DNA from: Anaerolineae bacterium | GTDB lineage: Bacteria; Chloroflexota; Anaerolineae; Anaerolineales; E44-bin32 | DNA: 50,133 nt | Reading direction: 5' to 3' | NCBI GenBank assembly: GCA_030605795.1 | Contig: JAUWHR010000093.1 | Location: 1-50,133 of the forward strand | Shown here: positions 23,742 through 31,816 of the stretch, piece after piece | Position numbering within the stretch: position 1 is the first letter of the stretch | Layout: each line of letters opens with the position of its first letter | The notes under the pieces: model-generated | What the model was told of the DNA's origin: nothing | Database searches by the model: none | The model's input: only the letters and a program-made list of their open reading frames with translations | Position numbers and translations under genes: made by a program

Positions 23742-25190
23742 ATGCAAAATACACTCTCGTTCTTTTCAAGACTGACAAAACGTGCCTTGTCTGCTGATTC
23801 CCTTTTGTGTGTTGGACTCGATCCCCACCCGGATTTTTTACATCGATCGACAGCCGGCGAGGCCGGCGACTTTTGCTTGAGGCTGATCGAAGCCACGGCT
23901 GACTTGGCGTGTGCCTTTAAACCGAATAGCGCCTTCTTTGAGGTCTATGGCGCTGAAGGATGGACAGTCTTGCGTGAGGTGATTGCCGCCGTGCCGGAGG
24001 GGATCCCGGTGATCCTCGACGCCAAGCGAGGGGATATCGCCTCCACCGCCCAGGCCTACGCCCGGGCGGTCTTTGAGGAGTTGGGTGCAGACGCGGTTAC
24101 CGTCAGTCCCTATCTGGGTGGCGATAGCTTACAGCCGTTTTTAACCGATCCGAGGTACGGGGTCTTCCTGCTCTGTAAAACTTCCAACCCCGGCGCAGCC
24201 GATTTGCAGGCCCTGTCCATTGGCCAGGGCGAGCCGCTTTATTTGCGACTCGCTCATTTAGCCTCGATTTGGAACGTATCGGACAACCTGGGGCTTGTGG
24301 TCGGCGCGACCGATCCGGCAGCGCTGGCGGCGGTACGAGCAGTTGCCCCCGACCTATGGCTGCTCGCCCCCGGCGTGGGGGCACAAGGGGGTGACCTTGA
24401 GGCGGCGGTGCGGGCCGGTCTGCGGGCTGACGGGCTAGGGATGGTGCTCCCCGTATCACGAGGGATCGCTAGAGCAAAGGACCCTCGGGCTGAGGCCGCT
24501 CGGCTACGGGAGGTGATCAACCGCGCCCGTCAGATGGCGAAAGGAGACGTTGGCGTTCATCCTGGTTTATCGCCGTCCTTAGCCGCGTTGGCCGACGACC
24601 TACTGGAGGCCGGTTGTGTCCGTTTCGGCGAGTTCACCCTCAAGTCCGGCTTGAAGTCGCCCATCTACATCGATCTGCGCATCTTGACTTCCCGTCCCGA
24701 CCTGCTGGCCCACGTAGCGGCCGCCTACATCCCGTTGCTTAAAGGCTTGAAGTACGATCGTTTGGCCGCCCTGCCTTATGCTGCCCTACCAATCGCCACC
24801 GCCATATCGTTGCAAACCGGGCAGTCGATGGTCTACCCGCGCAAGGAGGTCAAAGACTACGGCACACAAGCTGTGGTTGAAGGCGGGTTCGAGCAGGGTG
24901 AGACAGTTGTGCTGATCGACGATTTGGCGACTACTGGCGGTAGCAAGTTCGAAGCCGTCGAGCGCCTAAGGAAAGCCGGTTTGGAGGTTCGGGATGTGGT
25001 GGTATTAATTGACCGCATGGGTGGCGCAGCGCAAGCCCTTGCCGAGGCCGGATACAATCTTTATACGGTATTTACCCTGGCGGAGTTGATAGACCACTGG
25101 GCGGGGACGAGTCAAGTGTCTGTCGAAGATGCGGCTGAGGTACGACGTTACTTAGGGATTGGTGATCGGGGATCAGGGATCATTGAGTAA
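23742..25190 (+). CDS. pyrFE: Bifunctional PyrF-PyrE (OMP decarboxylase / orotate phosphoribosyltransferase)
   Basis: A 482-residue fusion. Residues 1 to about 265 are orotidine-5'-phosphate decarboxylase of the DAKRGDI type (motif near residues 92-100, with FKPNSAFFE before it). Residues about 280 to 482 are orotate phosphoribosyltransferase, with the PRPP loop VVLIDDLATTGGS near 387-400 and YPRKEVKDYGT. The two last steps of UMP synthesis are therefore in one protein, in F-E order, the reverse of animal UMP synthase. The last dozen residues (GIGDRGSGIIE) are encoded by a GGGATT repeat. The ATG at 23742 is also next to such a repeat. Confidence 0.94.
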   Translation: MQNTLSFFSRLTKRALSADSLLCVGLDPHPDFLHRSTAGEAGDFCLRLIEATADLACAFKPNSAFFEVYGAEGWTVLREVIAAVPEGIPVILDAKRGDIASTAQAYARAVFEELGADAVTVSPYLGGDSLQPFLTDPRYGVFLLCKTSNPGAADLQALSIGQGEPLYLRLAHLASIWNVSDNLGLVVGATDPAALAAVRAVAPDLWLLAPGVGAQGGDLEAAVRAGLRADGLGMVLPVSRGIARAKDPRAEAARLREVINRARQMAKGDVGVHPGLSPSLAALADDLLEAGCVRFGEFTLKSGLKSPIYIDLRILTSRPDLLAHVAAAYIPLLKGLKYDRLAALPYAALPIATAISLQTGQSMVYPRKEVKDYGTQAVVEGGFEQGETVVLIDDLATTGGSKFEAVERLRKAGLEVRDVVVLIDRMGGAAQALAEAGYNLYTVFTLAELIDHWAGTSQVSVEDAAEVRRYLGIGDRGSGIIE

Positions 25191-25224
25191 TAAGCCTAAT
25201 CCCCACTCCCTGGAGAAAGTAACC

Positions 25225-26262
25225 TTGTACCAATCCTTTCGTTTCATCCTTTTCCACCTCGATCCCGAGCAAGTTCACAACTTGACACTGCGTTTGCTGG
25301 CGTTGGCGGGAGCTCTCCCGCCTATACGTGCCTGGTTGCGCCGGGTTTTCGCCCCCCAAACTCCAGGTCTCAAAGTGCGGGCTTTCGGGTTGGATTTCCC
25401 GAACCCCATTGGCATGGCGGCTGGCTTCGACAAGGACGGTCGAGCGATACATGGGCTGGCCTGTCTGGGCTTCGGACATTTGGAGTTGGGGACGGTCACG
25501 CCACACCCGCAGGTTGGGAACCCTCGGCCACGTATATTCCGCCTGCCTGAGGATCAGGCAGTGATCAACCGCATGGGGTTCTCCAACGCGGGGGCTGAAA
25601 CCCTGCTGCAGAACCTGCGCCGGGGGCGTCCGCCGGGTGTGGTAATGGGAGTCAACATCGGTAAGGGCGCCGATACGCCGCTCGAAGATGCTGTTGAGGA
25701 CTATCTGGCCCTGCTGAAGACCTTCTACCCCTATGCCGATTACCTGGCAATTAACGTCTCCTCGCCAAACACGATCGGCTTGCGCCGCCTACAGTCGCGA
25801 GAGCGTCTAGAGAGTCTTCTGGAAGCGCTCTCTGTCGAGCGATCGAGCCTGCATGTCGCCAGCGGACGCTGGGTCCCGATCCTGGTAAAGCTGGCGCCAG
25901 ATCTCAATGAAGGTGAGCTTGAGGACGCTGTAGGCGCAATCGTGTCTAGCGGGATGGATGGGGTCATCGCGACTAACACCACCATCGAGCGGGTCGGGTT
26001 GCGCTCTCAACGTCGGGAGGAGATCGGTGGGATGAGTGGGGCGCCGCTCAGGGATCGCTCGACGGAGATTGTGCGTCGCATCCAGCAACTCACCAACGGG
26101 CGTCTACCGATCGTCGGCGTCGGCGGTGTCTTTGGATCGGAGGATGCACGTGAGAAGCTGGACGCCGGGGCAGCGCTGGTCCAGGTCTACACTGGGCTGG
26201 TCTACCGTGGACCGGGCTTGGTGAGAGAGATCTTGGAGGGGCTTCGATCGCGGAACCTTTGA
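25225..26262 (+). CDS. pyrD: Dihydroorotate dehydrogenase, class 2 (quinone-linked)
   Basis: A 345-residue membrane-associated flavoenzyme. The N-terminal helices (about residues 1-40) form the quinone site of class 2 enzymes; FMN-binding and active-site motifs include GMAAGFDKDG, INRMGFSNAG, and NVSSPNT with the class 2 catalytic Ser (about residue 178). It passes electrons to a membrane quinone. No ATG is available near the start; TTG at 25225 has TGGAGAAAG upstream and gives the usual N-terminus. It completes the operon after pyrFE. Confidence 0.94.
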   Translation: MYQSFRFILFHLDPEQVHNLTLRLLALAGALPPIRAWLRRVFAPQTPGLKVRAFGLDFPNPIGMAAGFDKDGRAIHGLACLGFGHLELGTVTPHPQVGNPRPRIFRLPEDQAVINRMGFSNAGAETLLQNLRRGRPPGVVMGVNIGKGADTPLEDAVEDYLALLKTFYPYADYLAINVSSPNTIGLRRLQSRERLESLLEALSVERSSLHVASGRWVPILVKLAPDLNEGELEDAVGAIVSSGMDGVIATNTTIERVGLRSQRREEIGGMSGAPLRDRSTEIVRRIQQLTNGRLPIVGVGGVFGSEDAREKLDAGAALVQVYTGLVYRGPGLVREILEGLRSRNL

Positions 26263-26332
26263 TCCTGAATGTGATTTGGATAGTTGTGAAAATTAGACAA
26301 GTAATATATCAACATAATTATGGAAGGTTAAT

Positions 26333-26465
26333 GTCATTCTGAGGAGTGAAGCGACGAAGAATCTCGTTTTTTTGTTGAATAGTATCCTGCAATTGAAGCA
26401 ACGAGATTCTTCGCCTCCACGGAGCCTGCCCTGAGCAAGGTCGAAGGGTTCCGGCTCAGAATGAC
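26333..26465. repeat. Dispersed GTCATTCTGAG..CTCAGAATGAC element
   Basis: A 133-bp element with ends GTCATTCTGAG and CTCAGAATGAC in inverted orientation and internal arms CGAAGAATCTCGTT / AACGAGATTCTTCG. It contains the CCTGAGCAAGGTCGAAGGG type segment (26425-26448) also found inside mutS2. This is a well-known kind of non-coding bacterial repeat that folds into a hairpin; no gene is inside. Confidence 0.85.
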
Positions 26466-26533
26466 AATTCATCAGAATCACCTTGATGAGGTACTTAGTG
26501 GTCGATCGAGATGATTACGATGGATTAGTTATT

Positions 26534-26599
26534 AAAACCCGAAGGGTCTCAGTGTATTCTGCTAAATGGGGAATCCTTCTGAAAGACCCTTCGGGTTTT
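26534..26599. terminator. Strong hairpin with T-rich flank after the pyr operon
   Basis: AAAACCCGAAGGGTCT (26534-26549) pairs perfectly with AGACCCTTCGGGTTTT (26584-26599), and the plus-strand continuation GTTTCTT is T-rich. The 34-nt loop is long for a terminator, but 16 perfect pairs would work as one. The hairpin could serve either strand. The rest of 26263-27027 holds repeats and no gene that I can see. Confidence 0.6.
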
Positions 26600-26823
26600 G
26601 TTTCTTATTCTCCTAAGATGAACCTACCTTTTGAATGGTGATGAAGTGCTCCTGTTATTTTGTATAAAATTCGTGGTGTGTTGTAAAATCGGTTTCTACC
26701 AAAGTAGGGCTTGGGGGATGACCCTTCAGCTTGCCAATATAGACTGATTTCGCCAAGATGGGGATAATCACTTGTGGTGCATAGATCTATCCGGCAACTA
26801 CTGTGACAATGCAGTGAATTTAC

Positions 26824-26940
26824 GTGACTACTCAGCCTACCCTCCCGTAGGTTGTGATTGAGAGCATTTATTGATTTGAATATCTAGTCGAGACGCGTTT
26901 CTATGTCAAAACAACATCTAAACCTGCGGGAGGGTGAGTA
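26824..26940 (+). repeat. 117-bp repeat, left copy, with inverted ends
   Basis: A 117-bp unit that recurs in the same orientation at 28150-28266 with 8 mismatches. Its ends are inverted repeats of each other (TACTCAGCC..CCTCCCG at the left; CGGGAGGGTGAGTA at the right). It lies about 90 bp upstream of the phospholipase D-family gene. No open frame is inside. It behaves like a small MITE or the end of a cassette. Confidence 0.85.
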
Positions 26941-27033
26941 ATTACGAATTTATCGAGAAGGGGGACCTAACTTTATCCCGCGACACTACGACCAATGCAG
27001 CGGTGAGTTGCATTTTGCTTTGAGGAGATGGCT

Positions 27034-28125
27034 GTGCCAAGACGAGGTGTTCGTTACCGTCACTTGACTTCACTAGTCGTCATATTAGTAGTGTTATTTC
27101 TACTGACGCTATACGTTCTATTCCATATCCAGTCCCTACCCAAGCCAACTCCAATACCTTCTGAGACAGTCTCAAGTGGTGGTTGGTATACAGTTTATTT
27201 TACCGATCCCACCGACCCGTCGGCCTCCACGCTCCGCGGGGGACCAGATGCGAGTTTGGCGAAAGCGATTGAGACAGCCCAATACTCCGTCGACATTGCG
27301 ATTTATCGCCTTGACCTGTGGAGTGTGCGCGATGCACTTATACGAGCCCACCGGCGGGGCGTGACGGTGCGTATGATCACCGAAAGCGACCACATTCTCG
27401 AGGCTGAAATCGCGGACCTGGAAGCGACGGGTATTCCTGTGATAGGTGATCACCGGGATCACTTGATGCATCACAAGTTCGTCGTCATCGATGGGTTGGA
27501 AGTCTGGACTGGATCGATGAACTTTACGGTCAATGGTGCTTACCGCAACAACAACAACCTGATTCGAATCCACTCAAGCCGGATTGGACAAAATTACACC
27601 CGTGAATTCGAGGAAATGTTTGTTGAGGACCGCTTCGGCGCGCTCTCAAAGCCGGATACGCCATATACCAACGTGATTGTGGATGGGGTTCCACTCGAGG
27701 TCTATTTCTCCCCTGATGACGGTGTTGTTGCCCGGCTCGTCGATATTGTACGCGGCGCTACGTCGAGCATCGATTTCATGGCCTATGCTTTCACTTCGGA
27801 TATCTTGGCTGAGGCAATGCTGGCGCGGGCTCAGACCGGTGTGGTGGTGCGCGGGGTGATGGAGCGCGGCCAAGCGTCCAACCCTGGTAGCGAGTATGAG
27901 CGCCTGCGCCAAGCTGGTCTGGATATCCGTCTGGACAGCAATCCCGGCAACATGCATCACAAGGTGATCATCATCGATGGTGTCACTGTGATTACGGGCT
28001 CCTACAATTTCAGCCATAGCGCGGAACAAAGTAATGACGAGAATGTGCTCATCTTGTATGATGTAGCCGTGGGAACGGAATACCTGCTAGAATTTAACCG
28101 GGTCTTTGATGCCGCCATGCCATAG
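27034..28125 (+). CDS. Phospholipase D-family protein with two HKD motifs
   Basis: A 363-residue protein with an N-terminal membrane anchor (about residues 10-32) and two catalytic motifs: HHKFVVIDG..TGSMN near residue 146 and HHKVIIIDG..TGSYNFS near 308. The family includes phospholipases, transphosphatidylases and nucleases such as Nuc; which of these applies cannot be told, though the exported, anchored form favours lipids or extracellular nucleic acid. I prefer GTG at 27034, because GAGGAG (27022-27027) touches the ATG at 27028 with no spacing. The gene sits between two copies of a 117-bp repeat. Confidence 0.88.
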   Translation: MPRRGVRYRHLTSLVVILVVLFLLTLYVLFHIQSLPKPTPIPSETVSSGGWYTVYFTDPTDPSASTLRGGPDASLAKAIETAQYSVDIAIYRLDLWSVRDALIRAHRRGVTVRMITESDHILEAEIADLEATGIPVIGDHRDHLMHHKFVVIDGLEVWTGSMNFTVNGAYRNNNNLIRIHSSRIGQNYTREFEEMFVEDRFGALSKPDTPYTNVIVDGVPLEVYFSPDDGVVARLVDIVRGATSSIDFMAYAFTSDILAEAMLARAQTGVVVRGVMERGQASNPGSEYERLRQAGLDIRLDSNPGNMHHKVIIIDGVTVITGSYNFSHSAEQSNDENVLILYDVAVGTEYLLEFNRVFDAAMP

Positions 28126-28149
28126 TGTTCTGTGAAATCTAATTTAATA

Positions 28150-28266
28150 GTGACTACTCAGCCTACCCTCCCGCCGGTTATGACTGAGAGCATTTATTGG
28201 TTTGAATATCCAGTCGAGACGCGATTCTATGTCAAAACAACATCTAAACCTGCGGCAGGGTGAGTA
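28150..28266 (+). repeat. 117-bp repeat, right copy
   Basis: It differs from the left copy at 8 of 117 positions, with no gaps. It starts 25 bp after the stop of the phospholipase D-family gene, so the pair brackets that gene closely. The same orientation allows excision by recombination. Confidence 0.85.
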
Positions 28267-28285
28267 GCTGGACAATGTTACATTT

Positions 28286-28363
28286 GTCATTGCGAGCGGA
28301 GCGAAGCAATCTCCAAGCACGATAGGGGATTGCTTCGGCGCAAACAGCGCGCCTCGCAATGAC
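28286..28363. repeat. Dispersed GTCATTGCGAG..CTCGCAATGAC element nested in an outer inverted repeat
   Basis: A 78-bp element with inverted ends GTCATTGCGAGCGGAGCG / CGCGCCTCGCAATGAC and internal AAGCAATC / GATTGCTT arms, a common intergenic repeat type. It lies inside a larger inverted repeat, GACAATGTTA (28271-28280) and TAACATTGTC (28379-28388). The remaining bases to 28598 hold no gene that I recognise. Confidence 0.8.
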
Positions 28364-28598
28364 ACCTAGAGTGAAATCTAACATTGTCGAGGTAGTTACA
28401 TTTAATATGTATATAACCCACATATCCTTTTTTCTAGACGAGGCGGATTCCACGTCTATCCAGAACTTGTCGAGGAGCAGTAGAATATTCGGGCTTGGGA
28501 TCCAGGTCAGCTAGATAATTCGACTTGTGTGCCGGCACTAGTCGCGTCACACGTGACAGACCACCAGCGGCGGTAAACAGAACGAAAGCGAGGTTGCA

Positions 28599-31076
28599 GT
28601 GAATTACAACGGCAAATTCTACATTGGTCGAGCGTATGATCGAAAAACGAATGAGACACTCGAACAACCCACTTTATATGATCCCGATGACTTAACCACC
28701 CACGGTGTCGTGGTTGGGATGACGGGTTCGGGTAAGACCGGCTTGTGCATCGATATCTTGGAAGAGGCTGCCCTTAGGGGCTTGCCGGCGCTGATTGTGG
28801 ATCCCAAGGGCGACATCACCAACCTTCTGCTCCACTTTCCGGATTTAGCCCCCAAGGACTTCCAGCCCTGGGTTGACGCTGACCAGGCACGCCGGGAGGG
28901 TAAATCGGTGGAGCAGCTTGCAGCTGAGGTCGCTGGGGTATGGGCGAAGGGGCTGGCGAAGTGGGATATCACGCCCGAGCGTGTTGCCCGAGTGCGCCAG
29001 GCGGTCGATTACGCCGTGTACACTCCAGGCTCCGATGCTGGGATTCCGGTGAGCATCCTGGCTTCGCTTGAAGCCCCGCCGATCCCCTGGGAGAAAAACC
29101 GTGAGCTTTTACGAGAGAAAATTTCCAGTACCGTAACCGCGCTGTTGGGGTTAGTGGGAGTTAAAGCCGATCCGGTGCGTTCGCGGGAGCATATTTTACT
29201 GGCCAACATCTTCGAACAAGCATGGCGGGTGGGACGGGATCTGGACCTGATCGAACTGATCCGCCAGATTCAAACACCACCTTTTGAGAAGCTAGGTGCG
29301 TTCGAAGTGGAGCAATTCTACCCCTCGGAGGACCGCTTCGAGTTATCAATCGCGCTCAACAACCTGCTGGCCGCACCTGCATTTCAGATTTGGACCGAGG
29401 GCGTGGCGCTGGATATTGATGCTTTGCTTTGGACACCCGAGGGCAAGCCACGCCAGAGTGTGTTCTATCTAGCGCATCTGCCAGACAGTGAGCGTATGTT
29501 CTTTGTCACCTTGCTGCTCACCGCGGTTGAGGCGTGGGTGCGTTCGCAACCCGGCTCACTATCATTACGAGCGCTGTTGTACTTTGATGAGGTTTTTGGG
29601 TTCTTGCCGCCGGTGGCAAAACCGCCATCCAAGCCGCCGATGATGCGTTTACTGAAACAAGCAAGGGCTTTTGGTTTTGGATTGTTGCTCACAACTCAAA
29701 ACCCGGTTGATCTAGATTACAAAGCCCTGAGCAACGCCGGTACCTGGTTCGTCGGCAAGCTGCAAACCGAGCAGGATAAGGAGCGCCTACTGGATGGGTT
29801 GGAGGGCGCGGCTGTTGGGGAAAGTGGCTTCAATCGTACTCAGGTGGACAAGTTGATCTCAACGCTTGGGAAGCGGGTTTTCCTACTCCACAACGTGCAT
29901 GAGAAAGCCCCTCAAGTGTTCCGGACGCGCTGGGCGATGGCTTACCTAAGGGGCCCGATTACACGTGCTAAATTACGAGACTTGAATGCACTGGTTGGGG
30001 CGGAGGCGCCCGAGCCTCGCGAGAAGATTGGTGAGGCAGTGGAAGCTCCAGCAGCTCCGACCAAACTTTCTATGGAGGATGTATCGGTCACACGACCTAC
30101 CGTACCTGAGCGGGTGGAAGAAGTATTTCTGTCGAACAACCTGACCGTGGCACAGGCGCTGAAGGCTGCAGGGAAAGAGGCGCCCGGGGCCAAGGTGGCG
30201 GGGTTGGTGTATAAGCCGGCTCTCCTGGCTCAAGAGGTAGTGCGCTATCTAGATCGTAAGATCGGTCTCGACCACGAGAAGACGGTGACCGCGCTGGCGG
30301 TGGACCTCTCCCGTAGGGGCATTGTCCGCTGGGAGGATGTCCTGATAGCGCGTGTGGCGCCGGAATCTCTCGACCGAGCTCCGGCCCCAGAGTCGCGCTT
30401 TACCGACCTTGAAGCGCCCCTCACAGACGCCAAGATGGTCAAAGATTTAGAGAAAGATTTTCTCGATTATGTATATCACAGCGCTGGGTTGCGACTACCA
30501 TCCAACCCAACGCTCAAATTGGTCGCTAAGCCGAGTGATACGTCGGCTGAGTATCGGGCCCATTGCGCCGACGTTGCTCGAGAGGCGCGTGATGCTGACG
30601 CGGACAAGCTGAAAGAGAAGTATGAAAAGAAGATCGAGATAATTCGGGGTAAGCTGGCGAGGGAGGAGCGCGAGTTAGTTGAGGACCAGTCGGAGCTCTC
30701 GGCGCGCAAGATGGAGGAGATGGCGATCCACGCTGAGAACATCCTGGGTCTGTTCACCGGATCGCGTAGTCGGCGCCGGGTTTCCTCCTCATTGACCAAG
30801 CGCCGTATGACGACCAAAGCCAAGGCGGATGTTGAGGAATCAATGGAGGAGATCGAGGCCTTTAAGCAGGAATTGGCCGAGCTTGAAGATGAGTTAGCCG
30901 AGGAATTGGAAGAGATCAATGAGCGGTGGGCTGAAGCGGCGACTGACATAGAGGAGACCGTAATCACGCCCTACAAGAAGAACATTCATCTCGAGCTATT
31001 CGGCGTGGCCTGGTTCCCATATTGGCGCTTGCAGGAGGGGGATAAAATAATTGAGGCGCCGGGGTATGGGGCGTAG
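28599..31076 (+). CDS. HerA/FtsK-type P-loop ATPase
   Basis: An 825-residue protein. Walker A GMTGSGKTG lies near residues 39-47 and LIVDPKGDITN follows; Walker B is in LLYFDEVFGFLPP near 326. The ATPase resembles HerA/VirB4-like DNA-pumping motors annotated as DUF87 or DUF853 proteins. The C-terminal third has long charged coiled coils (about residues 665-710 and 735-785), followed by a short conserved tail (HLELFGVAWFPYW). It begins with GTG. No NurA-like or other nuclease is adjacent in the same operon. DNA translocation is known for the family; the function here is unassigned. Confidence 0.82.
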   Translation: MNYNGKFYIGRAYDRKTNETLEQPTLYDPDDLTTHGVVVGMTGSGKTGLCIDILEEAALRGLPALIVDPKGDITNLLLHFPDLAPKDFQPWVDADQARREGKSVEQLAAEVAGVWAKGLAKWDITPERVARVRQAVDYAVYTPGSDAGIPVSILASLEAPPIPWEKNRELLREKISSTVTALLGLVGVKADPVRSREHILLANIFEQAWRVGRDLDLIELIRQIQTPPFEKLGAFEVEQFYPSEDRFELSIALNNLLAAPAFQIWTEGVALDIDALLWTPEGKPRQSVFYLAHLPDSERMFFVTLLLTAVEAWVRSQPGSLSLRALLYFDEVFGFLPPVAKPPSKPPMMRLLKQARAFGFGLLLTTQNPVDLDYKALSNAGTWFVGKLQTEQDKERLLDGLEGAAVGESGFNRTQVDKLISTLGKRVFLLHNVHEKAPQVFRTRWAMAYLRGPITRAKLRDLNALVGAEAPEPREKIGEAVEAPAAPTKLSMEDVSVTRPTVPERVEEVFLSNNLTVAQALKAAGKEAPGAKVAGLVYKPALLAQEVVRYLDRKIGLDHEKTVTALAVDLSRRGIVRWEDVLIARVAPESLDRAPAPESRFTDLEAPLTDAKMVKDLEKDFLDYVYHSAGLRLPSNPTLKLVAKPSDTSAEYRAHCADVAREARDADADKLKEKYEKKIEIIRGKLAREERELVEDQSELSARKMEEMAIHAENILGLFTGSRSRRRVSSSLTKRRMTTKAKADVEESMEEIEAFKQELAELEDELAEELEEINERWAEAATDIEETVITPYKKNIHLELFGVAWFPYWRLQEGDKIIEAPGYGA

Positions 31077-31238
31077 GGTCTGGAGGAATTGCAGCATAAC
31101 ACGAAGTCGATTGTCGCTTGTAGGGAAAAAGCAAACTAAATGGAATGGAACGCGACGGCGTAAAGCCGGAAGTTATTGAACTTCAATAGAGTTCGGAAAA
31201 AGGCCTTTCCATTGATTTTACTGTTGACACGTTTCGCT

Positions 31239-31315
31239 GGCGACTGAAGTCGCAGCTACTAATGCAAAGACAATCTTCCTGGTTTTCTAACCGTCGGCGC
31301 AGGCCAACTTCGCAG
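31239..31315. repeat. Dispersed GGCGACTGAAGTCGC repeat remnants
   Basis: GGCGACTGAAGTCGC (31239-31253) contains the palindrome GCGACT-ga-AGTCGC. CCGTCGGCGCAGGCCAACTTCGC follows at 31291-31313. Both parts belong to a frequent kind of bacterial intergenic repeat. The rest of 31077-31362 holds no gene that I see. Confidence 0.6.
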
Positions 31316-31362
31316 AATGTAGATGTAGTTACAACCGATCAACGTTTAGGATCAATTGGAGC

Positions 31363-31611
31363 CTAATCTGACTCAGTCAGGCCAAGTAATTCTTCAAGTT
31401 TCTTCCGGTTAAAACCGATAATTAGTTCGCTATCGATAAGGGTAGCAGGGGTGGAGAACACTTCAAGCTCTTGAAGCTCATTTAAAGCTGATTCATCCTC
31501 AACAATATTCCGTTCGGTGAAGGCGATACCTTGCTCAGAAAGCCACGCTTTCTCTAAATGGCAAAAGTGTCAACCAGGTTGAGTGTACAAGACAACCCTT
31601 CCTTCACTCAT
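31363..31611 (-). CDS. Glutaredoxin-like selenoprotein with UxxC active site (in-frame UGA)
   Basis: From ATG 31611 to TAG at 31363-31365 the frame has 83 codons with one UGA, at codon 14 (31572-31570). The protein reads RVVLYTQPG-U-HFCH near the N-terminus, then FSTPATLID (the cis-proline loop) and GFNRKKLEELLG, so it is a full-length glutaredoxin/NrdH-like thiol oxidoreductase. The UGA lies exactly where the first cysteine of CxxC belongs. GAGGAGG stands 6 nt before the ATG. A stem-loop lies 16 nt after the UGA. The family uses CxxC to reduce disulfides; a selenocysteine would make a U14-x-x-C17 pair. If the cell has no selenocysteine machinery, this would be a pseudogene. Gene callers split it, so it is easily missed. 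Confidence 0.8.
31537..31553 (-). promoter_or_regulatory. Candidate SECIS stem-loop of the glutaredoxin-like gene
   Basis: On the minus strand AGAAAGC-GTG-GCTTTCT makes a 7-bp stem (or 6 bp with a CGTGG loop). The loop is 23 nt after the UGA, inside the range seen for bacterial SECIS elements, and carries the expected guanosines. It lies in coding sequence, as bacterial SECIS elements do. Confidence 0.6.
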
Positions 31612-31816
31612 TAGTACCTCCTCTCACCTGAAAGGGCATATCACTGGACCAGCTAACGGACGAACGCCAGCTGTGCAGGCCCCGATGCTAACTCCAGTTT
31701 GCTGCTTCCCCGCGCTTTGGACCACTCTTTAGTGCGGCCTGTTCTCGATGTCGACCTCTGAGAGTAATTATGTGGCTCAGTTGAAGATAAGTCGAAAATG
31801 AGATGTTGTCGTAGTA

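Noticed and set aside
26824-28266. The two 117-bp repeats as a CRISPR array
   Set aside because: Only two copies, far apart, with a gene between them and no regular spacers.
27028-31076. Phospholipase D plus HerA ATPase as an antiphage defence system
   Set aside because: The phospholipase D protein has a membrane anchor and is probably outside the cytoplasm, the genes are about 470 bp apart with repeats between them, so there is no operon.
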